Shown: one piece after another, positions 15,573-23,343 of the stretch | Position numbering within the stretch: position 1 is the stretch's first letter | Layout of the letters: each line of letters starts with the position of its first letter | Source: Bacteroidota bacterium | GTDB taxonomy: Bacteria > Bacteroidota > Bacteroidia > Cytophagales > Cyclobacteriaceae | Assembly (NCBI GenBank): GCA_018266395.1 | Contig: JAFEAM010000038.1 | Coordinates: forward strand, 46,741-110,740 | Direction: 5' to 3' | Length of the DNA: 64,000 nt | The notes under the pieces: model-generated | What the model saw: the letters and a program-made list of their open reading frames with translations, nothing else | Databases searched by the model: none | Told to the model about the DNA's origin: nothing | Position numbers and translations under genes: made by a program

Positions 15573-16348
15573 CAGAATATTCTCAAGTCGGTCCAGACTC
15601 CCATTGAACACAAACGCACATAGATATCGGCGAAAAGCACACAGAAGAGGCTGAGCCAGGCCCAGTTGCTGTGTTTGCGGTTCAGACAGCTCACACAGTC
15701 ATACGATATTTTCCGGATGGGCGACTTTGACAGCTGGTCACGAATCCCTCCGACCAAATGCCTGAACGAATGACATCCGAAGGTGTAGCATCCCAAGAGG
15801 GTGGCGTTTGCTGCCAGCACCAGCGTGCCGATTCCCATGCCAAAATGAGTTTCTCCTGCGACATCAGTAAACCACATCGCTTTGTATGCATCATAGGCCA
15901 GGATGATAACAAACGCGGCTGCCGGATAAAAAAAGTAACGGTGAATATTCTGCATGATCAAAGGGAACGAATGCTCCCCCTTGTAAGTCTTGCGCGGTTC
16001 CGTGACCGTACACGCTGGTGGATCCGCCCAGAAAGCTTTGTAATATGATCCGCGGTAGTAGTAACACGTGAAGCGCATCCCTGCCGGTCCTGCCAGGATG
16101 ATAAATGCAGGAGAGAAAGGGATGATGGCCGGCCACCAGGAAGGTTGGGGACCGAACCAAGCATGGGGTGAACTGCCGAAAATTTCAGGAGAATAAAAAG
16201 GCGAGAGGTAGGGACCAAACGTATAATGATCGCCTTGAAATGCCGCCCAGGTCGTATAGATAATAAAGGCGGTGAGTCCGGAGAAGATAAGCAAAGGGCG
16301 CAGCCACCAGTTATCTTTTCTGTAGGTATGAAAGGCGGTGACTGCCAA
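15572..16348 (-). CDS. sdhC: Sdh1-type membrane anchor with Cys/His-rich helices
   Basis: A 258-residue membrane subunit with about five helices, unlike the b558 anchor usual in Bacteroidota. Conserved polar landmarks are RFTCYYYRGSYYKAFW (Cys95), MQNIHRYFFYP (His136), CYTFGCHSFRHLVGG (Cys187, Cys192, His193, His197), CVSCLNRKH (Cys218, Cys221) and the ending TDLRIF. This pattern is that of the mycobacterial Sdh1 anchor, which binds a membrane-embedded Rieske-type 2Fe-2S cluster instead of haem; which residues would ligate it here is inference. The only in-frame start after the upstream stop is TTG at 16348. It is the first gene of sdhCAB. Confidence 0.85.
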   Translation of the reverse strand: MAVTAFHTYRKDNWWLRPLLIFSGLTAFIIYTTWAAFQGDHYTFGPYLSPFYSPEIFGSSPHAWFGPQPSWWPAIIPFSPAFIILAGPAGMRFTCYYYRGSYYKAFWADPPACTVTEPRKTYKGEHSFPLIMQNIHRYFFYPAAAFVIILAYDAYKAMWFTDVAGETHFGMGIGTLVLAANATLLGCYTFGCHSFRHLVGGIRDQLSKSPIRKISYDCVSCLNRKHSNWAWLSLFCVLFADIYVRLCSMGVWTDLRIF

Positions 16349-16474
16349 GTGGAGCTAGTAATTAAATTTAATTCAGTTTAGATAAAAAACGAATGCCATG
16401 CAAGGGGAACTTTGTGAGGTGACCTTATTTTCTTTTTAGAAAATGTGGGTATTGCGTAGAGCGTAGTGCGTTAG

Positions 16475-16598
16475 GCGTTTTAGTATGAGGAAAGAGATAT
16501 TACCTGGATTGTCGATCCCTATTGAATTATGTCGAAACCTTTGCTCCTCAATTAAGAATACTCGTTAGTGGGAAGTTTTCGTTAGCTAATAATTTCAT
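16475..16598 (-). pseudogene. DUF5615 (PIN-like) toxin remnant
   Basis: ATG at 16598 opens MKLLANENFPLTSILN, the hallmark start of the DUF5615 PIN-like toxin family, and stops after 16 codons. One frame over, homology continues as RFRHNSIGIDNPGNISFL and then dissolves. The rest of the usual 110-residue toxin, including later acidic residues, is missing. It begins 7 bases after the stop of the intact DUF433 antitoxin, the expected operon order, so this is a truncated, frameshifted toxin. Confidence 0.75.
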
Positions 16599-16605
16599 GA
16601 ATCAG

Positions 16606-16845
16606 TCAAGCCGTCTCTTTGGTCGGTGTAAATAAAAGTCCATCGTTAATACAGTCCTGTATATAAGAGAACACGGCTTGGAGTGATTCTTTTGTGAGTC
16701 GCGGGAAATTTTCCAAAACCTCATGTTCTGTCCACCCTTGAGCCAGTAGTCCAACGATATGCTCAACAGAAATTCTGGTCCCCTTGATTGTCGGTTTGCC
16801 TAAAAGAACTTCTTTATCCGATACTATATATTCTTGCCAGTTCAT
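16606..16845 (-). CDS. DUF433-family antitoxin
   Basis: A 79-residue protein of the DUF433 family: GKPTIKGTRISVEHIVGLLAQGWTEHEVLENFPRLTKESLQAVFSYI. The family adopts a winged-helix-like fold and acts as antitoxin for PIN-like DUF5615 toxins. The C-terminus is slightly short. The toxin downstream is a remnant, so the antitoxin is an orphan. Upstream, at about 16904-16930, the words ACATGCCTAGTGTTGCTGGG resemble the left end of cassette repeats C and D. Confidence 0.88.
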   Translation of the reverse strand: MNWQEYIVSDKEVLLGKPTIKGTRISVEHIVGLLAQGWTEHEVLENFPRLTKESLQAVFSYIQDCINDGLLFTPTKETA

Positions 16846-17038
16846 AATCCAAATTTAGTTCTTTTTGTTGAGTCTTAATTGTCGTGACGGCATTACCGCC
16901 TCGAACATGCCTAGTGTTGCTGGGAAAACTGTCTACTGTTGCAGTCAAGCGAACTTCCTTAGATATCCTTTATTTTGACTCCACCATTATTCCGTCTTGA
17001 ACCCATTTTTTCTCATCTTCGCGTCAATCATATTTTCT

Positions 17039-18874
17039 ATGAAACTATCCTTCCGATTCCTCTTTCTGATTTCCATCAGCTCTATTCTGATTTCATGCTC
17101 CGAGAAGAAGCAGTCAGCCGCCGTCAGGCCCGTTGACAGTTTGTTCCGTGAGTACTACAACTTCAAGAAGAGGATCAATCCCATCGAAGCTACCAAAGCC
17201 GGTTATTATGAATACAACGACCAGGTGGCAAACTACATTTCCAAACCGTACCAGAAAGACCTCATCGAGAACTACAACCGGTTTCTCGGAGAAATCGGAA
17301 AATATGATTCAACACAAGTCACTCCGTCGCAGTGGATGAGTCTGGGTGTGATGAAGTGGGACTGTCTGCTCAAGCTGGAGGGACTGACCAATCCGCTGGT
17401 CACGATCTCCTCGCCGATGTACGACATGCCGAACTTCGAGCTGATGCCTTTGATTCAGATTCAATCCTTGCACCTGTATTTCTCCCAGATGGCGGGTGGC
17501 ACCGGACTCCATCCGTTCAAGACAGTAAAAGACTACAACGACTGGCTCAAAAGGGTGGATGCATTCGTGCCTTTCCTGGATACCGCTGTCGTAAAGATGA
17601 GACAAGGAATGGCTCAGGGTATTGTTCTGCCCAAAATCCTGATCAAGCGGATGATTCCCCAGCTGGATGACTTTGTGAAGAAACCGGTCACGGAGCATTT
17701 GTTCTACGGCCCGGTCAAACTAATGCCTGCAGACTTTTCACCAACAGAAAAGGAGAGGCTTACCGCTGCGTTTACCGCCATGGTGAAAGAGAAGATCATT
17801 CCACACTACAAAATGCTGCAGGACTTTCTTGTGACCACTTACCTTCCAGCTGGACGTGAATCCTCCGGTATCGGGGCAGTTCCACATGGGCCTGAGGCCT
17901 TCCAGTACCTGATCAAATACTTCACGACGACCAATATGACGCCTGAGGAAATTCATCAGTTAGGGAAGAGAGAAGTAGAGCGTATCCGCGGTGAAATGGA
18001 GACGGTGAAGAAGCAGGTGGGATTCAATGGGGACCTCCGGGCCTTTTTTGATCATGTCAGGACCAATCAGAAATTAATGCCTTTCAAAAAGCCCGAGGAA
18101 GTGATTGCCAATTTCTACGCCATCAGGGACCGGATCAACCTGAGATTGGGCGATCTGTTTGAGATGAAGCCGAAAGGACCCTTTGAAGTACGACGTACAG
18201 AATCGTTCCGTGAAGCATCTGCCAGCGCTGAGTTTCTACCGGGTAACAAGGACGGATCGCGTCCCGGTATCTTCTATGTTCCCATCCCAGATGTGAAACA
18301 CTACAACACCTTCGCTGACGAATCGCTGTTCCTGCACGAAGCCATCCCCGGACACTACTACCAGCTCACGCTGCAGCAGGAAAATGATGAACTGCCTGAA
18401 TTCCTCCATCCTGAAAGTATCAGCGTCTTTGTAGAGGGATGGGCGCTATACGCAGAGTCTCTGGGCAAAGAACTCGGCATGTATGAAGATCCCTACCAAT
18501 ATTTCGGCATGTTGAGCATGGAGATGCACCGGGCCATCCGGTTGGTGCTGGAGACGGGTATCCACGCCAAAGGGTGGACACGCGAAGAAGCCATTCAGTA
18601 TTCCCTGGATAATGAAGCGGAATCGGAAGACAAGATCACCGTTGAGGTAGAGCGTTATATGGCTACACCAGGCGCTGCCTTGTGCTACAAAGTGGGACAA
18701 ATTAAGATCAGGGAACTGCGTACAAGGGCAGAGGCCGCGCTGGGGGACAAATTCTCCATCAAGGCCTTTCACACCCAGGTATTGAATTCTGGCAGCCTTC
18801 CACTCGTGCTGCTGGAGAAGAAGATCAATGCATGGATTGCACAGGAATTAAAAGCAAAAGGTCCGCGTGGTTGA
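17039..18874 (+). CDS. DUF885-family lipoprotein metallopeptidase
   Basis: A 611-residue DUF885 protein. The start at 17039 is preferred because it begins a lipoprotein signal (MKLSFRFLFLISISSILISC, lipidated Cys20); an upstream in-frame ATG at 16997 would bury it. The zinc-peptidase signature HEAIPGHYYQ (HExxx-GH type) and the later EGWALYAESLGKELG (possible third ligand Glu) are present, followed by YMATPGAALCYKVGQIKI, typical of the family. It is probably a carboxypeptidase-like enzyme anchored in the outer membrane or periplasm. Monocistronic by position. Confidence 0.88.
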   Translation: MKLSFRFLFLISISSILISCSEKKQSAAVRPVDSLFREYYNFKKRINPIEATKAGYYEYNDQVANYISKPYQKDLIENYNRFLGEIGKYDSTQVTPSQWMSLGVMKWDCLLKLEGLTNPLVTISSPMYDMPNFELMPLIQIQSLHLYFSQMAGGTGLHPFKTVKDYNDWLKRVDAFVPFLDTAVVKMRQGMAQGIVLPKILIKRMIPQLDDFVKKPVTEHLFYGPVKLMPADFSPTEKERLTAAFTAMVKEKIIPHYKMLQDFLVTTYLPAGRESSGIGAVPHGPEAFQYLIKYFTTTNMTPEEIHQLGKREVERIRGEMETVKKQVGFNGDLRAFFDHVRTNQKLMPFKKPEEVIANFYAIRDRINLRLGDLFEMKPKGPFEVRRTESFREASASAEFLPGNKDGSRPGIFYVPIPDVKHYNTFADESLFLHEAIPGHYYQLTLQQENDELPEFLHPESISVFVEGWALYAESLGKELGMYEDPYQYFGMLSMEMHRAIRLVLETGIHAKGWTREEAIQYSLDNEAESEDKITVEVERYMATPGAALCYKVGQIKIRELRTRAEAALGDKFSIKAFHTQVLNSGSLPLVLLEKKINAWIAQELKAKGPRG

Positions 18875-19054
18875 CGCCAACGCTAACAGAATGAATTGAC
18901 TTACTTCATCGACGTTCTTTCTAAGTACAGGCCCGAAGATTTATCAATGGGATTGGATTAAGAAACGCTTTAGAAAAAGCGACAAAGCATACTTCTATTT
19001 AGGTATTGACTTACTTTTTTATGGTGCGGAAATTGGTTTCCAAACATAGAAGTA

Positions 19055-19162
19055 ATGGATTTGAATTCTAAGAATCGCACCCTCATCGCAGTCCTTGCCC
19101 TCGTTGCAGTTGTTGTTGCTGCTGTGTATTTTTTTAATGGGCAGGAAAGCTACTTCTGGTAA
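19055..19162 (+). CDS. Possible 35-residue single-span membrane protein
   Basis: ATG at 19055 opens MDLNSKNRTLIAVLALVAVV, a hydrophobic helix, then YFFNGQESYFW and TAA at 19160-19162. One transmembrane helix with positive residues before it suggests a small inner-membrane protein. Support is limited to the clean hydrophobic pattern and a position 33 bases before the next gene. Confidence 0.4.
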   Translation: MDLNSKNRTLIAVLALVAVVVAAVYFFNGQESYFW

Positions 19163-19195
19163 GCGGACTTCCACATTTAACGAGGTTGTACTCCT

Positions 19196-19588
19196 ATGAA
19201 AGTCAGAGTCCTCCCACTACTCTTGGTTATTTTTCTGTCCACCCTGGTCAATGCCCAGGATGCTACATCAAAATGGCTGGAAGGAGCCAACTCCATTCTC
19301 TCCATCTATGAACGGCACGCTGATCCCTACTTCAGACGGTTCGCGCAGAATGCATACCCACCTGGAACTGATAAAAAGCTGATCGATGCCCAATACAGGG
19401 TTTACAAACAGAAAAGTGAAATGCTGGGTGATGAGCTTCGATCAGCAATCAAAGCGAAGAAGGAAAGTTTTGCGGGCGATTACTCCCGGCAGCAGATGCT
19501 CAATATAGTACAATTCACTTACCGCAATAACTTCCCCGGAGTGGATTATACCTTCTTTGAAAAGTGCAATGCTGAAACTACTAATTAG
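19196..19588 (+). CDS. Small exported protein of unknown function
   Basis: A 130-residue protein with a signal peptide (MKVRVLPLLLVIFLSTLVNA, cleaved before QDATS). The mature part is helical and basic-acidic mixed (SILSIYERHADPYFRRFAQ, YKQKSEMLGDELRSAIKAKKE) with one Cys near the C-terminus. No family is recognised. A coiled-coil-like middle suggests a small periplasmic structural or binding protein. Confidence 0.65.
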   Translation: MKVRVLPLLLVIFLSTLVNAQDATSKWLEGANSILSIYERHADPYFRRFAQNAYPPGTDKKLIDAQYRVYKQKSEMLGDELRSAIKAKKESFAGDYSRQQMLNIVQFTYRNNFPGVDYTFFEKCNAETTN

Positions 19589-19844
19589 AAATTAGTAGTT
19601 AGTATTGAGAACAGAGTTCTGGCATCCAAATTCAAGACCGACTTGCTTTGAGCCGATGCACACCGGCACCATTCAGAATCCCCAGTTCAGGGAAATCTAT
19701 TCACCCGTTGATGGGTTCATTTTCAACGGAGGCTTCAGGGTTTTCTTTTGATGAGCTAACACCGGAATGACCCTGGCCATGAAATGGAGTGTCACAGCTA
19801 AGGATCATCGCTATGGTTAATCTGGAATTAGCAATTGCCCATCA

Positions 19845-19891
19845 AATGATCTATATTTATATCATTATAGGCACTAAATGGCCATAATGAT
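19845..19891 (+). promoter_or_regulatory. Candidate HipB operator/promoter region
   Basis: ATCATTAT (19861-19868) and ATAATGAT (19884-19891) form a perfect inverted repeat, and a third half-site AATGAT lies at 19845-19850. The array ends 8 bases before the hipB ATG. HipB-type antitoxins repress their own operon through such palindromes, so this is a good operator candidate. The preceding 19589-19844 holds no supportable gene. Confidence 0.5.
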
Positions 19892-19898
19892 CTAAAAA

Positions 19899-20255
19899 AT
19901 GGACACCATTACCTATGAAATGAGCGATGCAGCGGTATTGCAATCCCTGGGCGCATTCATAAGGGAAACCCGGCTCCGGCAGAATAAAACGCAGGACGAG
20001 GTAGCCACGGCATCCGGCATCAAAAGGATGACCCTGGTGCGTATAGAAAAAGGCACCGGGGGTACCATGTCAACTTTTGTTCGCATACTGAGAAGCCTTC
20101 AGCTGTTCCACCTGCTCAGCCCATTTGCCGCACATGCCCGGCAAATAAGTCCGCTGGAACTAGCCAGACTTGAACAGTCCAGACGACAACGGGCAAGGCC
20201 CCCAAAAAGGCCGGGTCAAAGAGATTCCAAAAAGGATAAATCTTCCGATTGGTAA
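19899..20255 (+). CDS. hipB: HipB-like XRE-family antitoxin
   Basis: A 118-residue DNA-binding protein with an XRE helix-turn-helix at about 15-70 (LGAFIRETRLRQNKTQDEVA, KRMTLVRIEKGTGGTMSTFVRIL). The C-terminal third is basic (RRQRARPPKRPGQRDSKKDK), longer than E. coli HipB. It precedes hipA with a one-base TAATG overlap, so the two are translationally coupled. It should neutralise HipA and repress the operon through the palindromes just upstream. Confidence 0.85.
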   Translation: MDTITYEMSDAAVLQSLGAFIRETRLRQNKTQDEVATASGIKRMTLVRIEKGTGGTMSTFVRILRSLQLFHLLSPFAAHARQISPLELARLEQSRRQRARPPKRPGQRDSKKDKSSDW

Positions 20256-21541
20256 TGATCACCACGGCATACGTTCATCTCTGGGGCAAAAGAGTGGGAG
20301 CGGTGGCATGGGATGCTGCAAGCGGAGTTGCATCTTTTGAGTTTGAGCCTTCATTCACCATGGGAGGTTTGAACGTAGCGCCACTCAAAATGCCGGTTGA
20401 ATCAGGCCAAGCCATTTTTTCCTTTCCTGAGCTGATGAATACCAGCTTCAAAGGACTGCCGGGATTGCTGGCAGATGTGCTGCCCGACAAGTACGGAAGT
20501 GCGCTGATCAATGTATGGCTCGCACGTAACGGCCGTCCTGCCAACAGTCTTAATCCGGTGGAAATGTTGTGCTATATCGGCAAACGTGGGATGGGTGCTC
20601 TGGAATTTGAACCTGCTTTGCTAAAGGGAAAGAACGTATCCACTACCGTCGAACTGGATAGTTTGATCGATATGGCGTCCAACATCCTTACTGGCAGACA
20701 GAGGTTTAAAGCAGATCTCTCTGCACATGAAGAGAAAGCATTGATGGACATTCTCCGGATCGGAACCTCTGCGGGAGGAGCAAGGGCGAAAGCCATCATT
20801 GCCTATAATCCAGCCAGTGGTGAAGTCCGTTCCGGACAGGCCGATGCCCCAAAGGGTTTCTCACAGTGGCTGATCAAGTTTGACGGTGTTAATGACAACC
20901 AATTGGGGGTGACACTTGGATACGGGCGGGTGGAAATGGCTTATCACCTGATGACAAAAGACTGCGGAATCGAGATGATGGAATCACGGTTGCTTGAAGA
21001 AAATGGGAGAGCTCACTTCATGACCAGAAGATTTGACAGACCTGGCGGCAAGGAGAAACTTCATGTGCAGAGCTTTTGTGCACTACAGCACTTTGATTTT
21101 AACGACATACAGTCCTACAGCTATGAACAGCTTTTTCAGACCATGCGTCAGCTCCGTTTGCCCTATCCGCAGGCAGAGGAATTGTTCAGGCGCATGGTGT
21201 TCAATGTGCTGGCACGAAACTGCGATGACCACACGAAGAACTTTTCGTTTATCATGGACAGGTCTGGTACCTGGCGACTTGCGCCGGCCTTCGACATGTG
21301 CCATGCCTACCGGCCAGGCAGCGAATGGGTGAGCCAGCAGTCACTGAGCGTCAACGGAAAAAGAAAAGATATCACTGTTAATGACTTCCTTGAAGTTGCA
21401 AGGAACATGAGCATCAAGAAACCCGATGCCATCATAGATCGGATCAATAGAGTTGTAAAAAAATGGCCGGGTTACGCCGGTCAAGCGAAAGTGAGCGGGC
21501 GTCTGCGTGATGCCATCCTGAAGACACTGATCATCCTGTAA
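20255..21541 (+). CDS. hipA: HipA-type serine/threonine kinase toxin
   Basis: A 428-residue kinase toxin of full HipA length. The N-terminal HipA_N subdomain (about 1-110) is followed by GTSAGGARAKAII (about 170-182; Gly-rich loop region and a Lys), the catalytic loop NCDDHTKNFSF (about 322-332) and the metal-binding FDM of APAFDMCHAY (Asp347). In E. coli HipA phosphorylates glutamyl-tRNA synthetase and induces persistence; the target here is unknown. ATG at 20255 overlaps the hipB stop. Unlike the other toxin genes in this window, it has no visible lesion. Confidence 0.9.
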   Translation: MITTAYVHLWGKRVGAVAWDAASGVASFEFEPSFTMGGLNVAPLKMPVESGQAIFSFPELMNTSFKGLPGLLADVLPDKYGSALINVWLARNGRPANSLNPVEMLCYIGKRGMGALEFEPALLKGKNVSTTVELDSLIDMASNILTGRQRFKADLSAHEEKALMDILRIGTSAGGARAKAIIAYNPASGEVRSGQADAPKGFSQWLIKFDGVNDNQLGVTLGYGRVEMAYHLMTKDCGIEMMESRLLEENGRAHFMTRRFDRPGGKEKLHVQSFCALQHFDFNDIQSYSYEQLFQTMRQLRLPYPQAEELFRRMVFNVLARNCDDHTKNFSFIMDRSGTWRLAPAFDMCHAYRPGSEWVSQQSLSVNGKRKDITVNDFLEVARNMSIKKPDAIIDRINRVVKKWPGYAGQAKVSGRLRDAILKTLIIL

Positions 21542-21689
21542 AATAAGTCTGCATAATCCGTCGGGATGACCAGAAATTTTTTTTCTGAAATCTGTTGCTT
21601 TCTGCGCACTATTTGCGTTATTACGTTCATCTGATTTCTAATGCCATTTCCGGCATGCGCCATGAAATTCCGTGCTATATTAGGTGGAA

Positions 21690-21815
21690 TTTCGAGCGAA
21701 AACCCAGCGAAAATCGAGCGAACAAGGAGCGAAGAACGAGCGAAGAGGCAGCGAAAAAGTTATTCAAGTTGCCTTGCTCAGGATAGGTGTTGCCTTGCTG
21801 AGGATAGGGATGTGA
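21690..21815. repeat. Degenerate GAGCGAA array and a 21-bp tandem duplication
   Basis: From about 21692 to 21755 the motif (GA)GCGAA recurs about seven times at 9-12 base intervals. Immediately after, GTTGCCTTGCTCAGGATAGG (about 21768) is repeated as GTTGCCTTGCTGAGGATAGG. No coding function is apparent; the rest of 21542-21886 holds nothing else that can be supported. Confidence 0.55.
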
Positions 21816-21886
21816 TAGGAAAGTGATAATAAAACGGCCCGAAAAACAGGAATTAGAGGTTGGGTTAGCAATAGAGATTCAACAAT

Positions 21887-22207
21887 ATGCCCAGAAGTAC
21901 AGGAGAAAGGCCCAAATATAAGCGCTTGCCTGCGGGTCAGAACAGCGCGATGACCGCAAAGCGAGTGGTTGTCACGGTCGATGCCAACGGGAACCGGATA
22001 TTCACCGCCCTTCCGCCACGCAGGCGGAAGAAGTCATCCAAACTTCAGATGGATCGCATGAGCAAATTCCAGGATGCCGTATACTACGCCAAGCGAGTCC
22101 TTAAAGATCCCAAGTTGAAAGCTTCCTATCAACGCAAACTCAAGGGCCACCGCAATGTATTCCAGGCAGCGTTGTCGGAGTATATGCAGGGGAAGGTGAA
22201 GTGGTGA
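21887..22207 (+). CDS. Small basic conserved-looking protein
   Basis: A 106-residue strongly basic protein: a disordered N-terminus (MPRSTGERPKYKRLPAGQNS), a beta-like segment RVVVTVDANGNRIFTALPP, then RRRKKSSK and a helical C-terminus (FQDAVYYAKRVLKDPKLKASYQRKL). The composition suggests nucleic-acid binding. No family can be named. It is followed directly by a 7-base tandem repeat. Confidence 0.55.
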   Translation: MPRSTGERPKYKRLPAGQNSAMTAKRVVVTVDANGNRIFTALPPRRRKKSSKLQMDRMSKFQDAVYYAKRVLKDPKLKASYQRKLKGHRNVFQAALSEYMQGKVKW

Positions 22208-22209
22208 GG

Positions 22210-22258
22210 AGTGAGAGGTGAGAGGTGAGAGGTGAGAGGTGAGAGGTGAGAGGTGAGT
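22210..22258. repeat. (GTGAGAG)n heptamer tandem repeat
   Basis: About seven consecutive copies of the heptamer GTGAGAG, the last reading GTGAGTG, lie just after the stop at 22207 and about 50 bases upstream of the arsR operator. Such tracts change length by slippage. Confidence 0.85.
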
Positions 22259-22303
22259 GGTCATCAAATAAATTTGAATCTCCTTGACATCTGCCGATCC
22301 TTT

Positions 22304-22327
22304 ATCGTAATATTGCGTTATTACGAT
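22304..22327 (+). promoter_or_regulatory. ArsR operator 1 (autoregulatory)
   Basis: ATCGTAATA (22304-22312) and TATTACGAT (22319-22327) form a perfect 9-base inverted repeat that ends 3 bases before the arsR ATG. The same sequence recurs at 25500-25517 and partly at 22681-22690 before other genes of the arsenic cluster. Confidence 0.75.
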
Positions 22328-22330
22328 GCT

Positions 22331-22660
22331 ATGGGGATAACCAAATCGGAACTCTTTAAAAAACGGCAGAACAGGATAGCAACGCTGGCCAAGGCATTTA
22401 ACCATCCGGCACGTGTGGCTATCATCGAATACCTTCTGAGCAACCAAACTTGCATCTGCAACGATCTGGTGGATGTATTGCCTCTTTCACAGTCCACCAT
22501 CACGCAGCATCTTAAGGAACTCAAGCAAATCGGAATCATCAAGGGCGAGGTTGAAGGCCCCAAAGTCAATTACTGTATTGACGAAAAGGTTTGGGAAGAT
22601 GCCAGGGACATCTTCATCAACCTGTTCTCCAAATTTGCATCAAAGAACGATTGCTGCTGA
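22331..22660 (+). CDS. arsR: ArsR-family repressor
   Basis: A 109-residue winged-helix regulator. The recognition region QTCICNDLVDVLPLSQSTITQHLKEL contains the Cys pair Cys41/Cys43 at the place of the metal-sensing ELCVCDL motif; Cys82 and a C-terminal Cys108-Cys109 could add thiol ligands. ATG at 22331 is chosen over the upstream in-frame ATG because homology begins there and the operator would otherwise lie inside the gene. It heads the arsenic cluster and should release its operators on binding arsenite. Confidence 0.88.
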   Translation: MGITKSELFKKRQNRIATLAKAFNHPARVAIIEYLLSNQTCICNDLVDVLPLSQSTITQHLKELKQIGIIKGEVEGPKVNYCIDEKVWEDARDIFINLFSKFASKNDCC

Positions 22661-22680
22661 TTTTTTTGACCCAACGTAAC

Positions 22681-22690
22681 GTAATATTAC
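22681..22690 (+). promoter_or_regulatory. ArsR operator 2 (core palindrome)
   Basis: GTAATATTAC is the central ten bases of the 25500-25517 operator and lies 18 bases before the phosphatase-type arsenate reductase start. The outer arms are weaker (ACGTAATATTACAA). It could give internal ArsR control of the downstream genes. Confidence 0.5.
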
Positions 22691-22708
22691 AATATAACAA
22701 TAGCCCTA

Positions 22709-23338
22709 ATGCCACAGCCCCTCTTGCCCGCGTTGAATTCTACAGTGTCGCAACTTACCGCAGAATTTGATCTGATTTCGCCGGAGCGAAGACAATTGCT
22801 TGGTGAATTGACCCGATTTATTAAGGAAAAGGTGCTCTTGCATAAGAGGGTGTACCTCAATTTCATCTGTACACATAACTCGCGCAGAAGTCACCTGGCC
22901 CAAATATGGGCACAGGCTGCCGCACACTATTACAATATTCCCAATGTGATGTGCTACTCCGGGGGTACAGAGGCTACTGCGTTTAATTCCCGGGCAGTGA
23001 AGGCTATGCAGGAGGCCGGGTTTTCCATTGTAATGAAAGAGGAAGGTGAAAATCCTGTATATGAAGTTCGCTTTGCCTCGGGTGCTGAGCCTGTAATTTC
23101 ATTTTCAAAGAAATATGATGACCCTTTTAACCACAACAAGGACTTTGCAGCAATAATGACTTGCTCTCATGCTGATGAAAACTGCCCGTTGGTTTTGGGC
23201 GCAGCTACACGTATTGCTCTCACATACGATGATCCAAAGCACTTTGATGGCACACCACTTGAAGCGGTGAAGTATGCTGAGCGTGTGCACGAAATAGGCC
23301 GCGAAATCCTTTTTGCCTTCTCCCGAGTAAACACCTGA
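22709..23338 (+). CDS. arsC: Low-molecular-weight-phosphatase-type arsenate reductase
   Basis: A 209-residue protein. After an N-terminal helical extension (about 1-45) comes the LMW-phosphatase P-loop CTHNSRRS (CX5R, Cys54). Two further cysteines in [11 protein letters not shown] (Cys152 and Cys159, spaced seven) match the resolving pair of thioredoxin-coupled arsenate reductases. It would reduce arsenate to arsenite for export by Acr3. The gap to acr3 is 5 bases. The N-terminal extension is longer than in classical ArsC, as in related phosphatase-family proteins of Bacteroidota. Confidence 0.85.
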   Translation: MPQPLLPALNSTVSQLTAEFDLISPERRQLLGELTRFIKEKVLLHKRVYLNFICTHNSRRSHLAQIWAQAAAHYYNIPNVMCYSGGTEATAFNSRAVKAMQEAGFSIVMKEEGENPVYEVRFASGAEPVISFSKKYDDPFNHNKDFAAIMTCSHADENCPLVLGAATRIALTYDDPKHFDGTPLEAVKYAERVHEIGREILFAFSRVNT

Positions 23339-23343
23339 GCAAC

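Noticed and set aside
16997-17038. Upstream ATG for the DUF885 lipoprotein
   Set aside because: It adds a hydrophobic leader ahead of a perfect lipoprotein signal that begins at 17039.
22210-22258. Heptamer array considered as a CRISPR-like repeat
   Set aside because: Repeats are contiguous with no spacers and are only 7 bases long.
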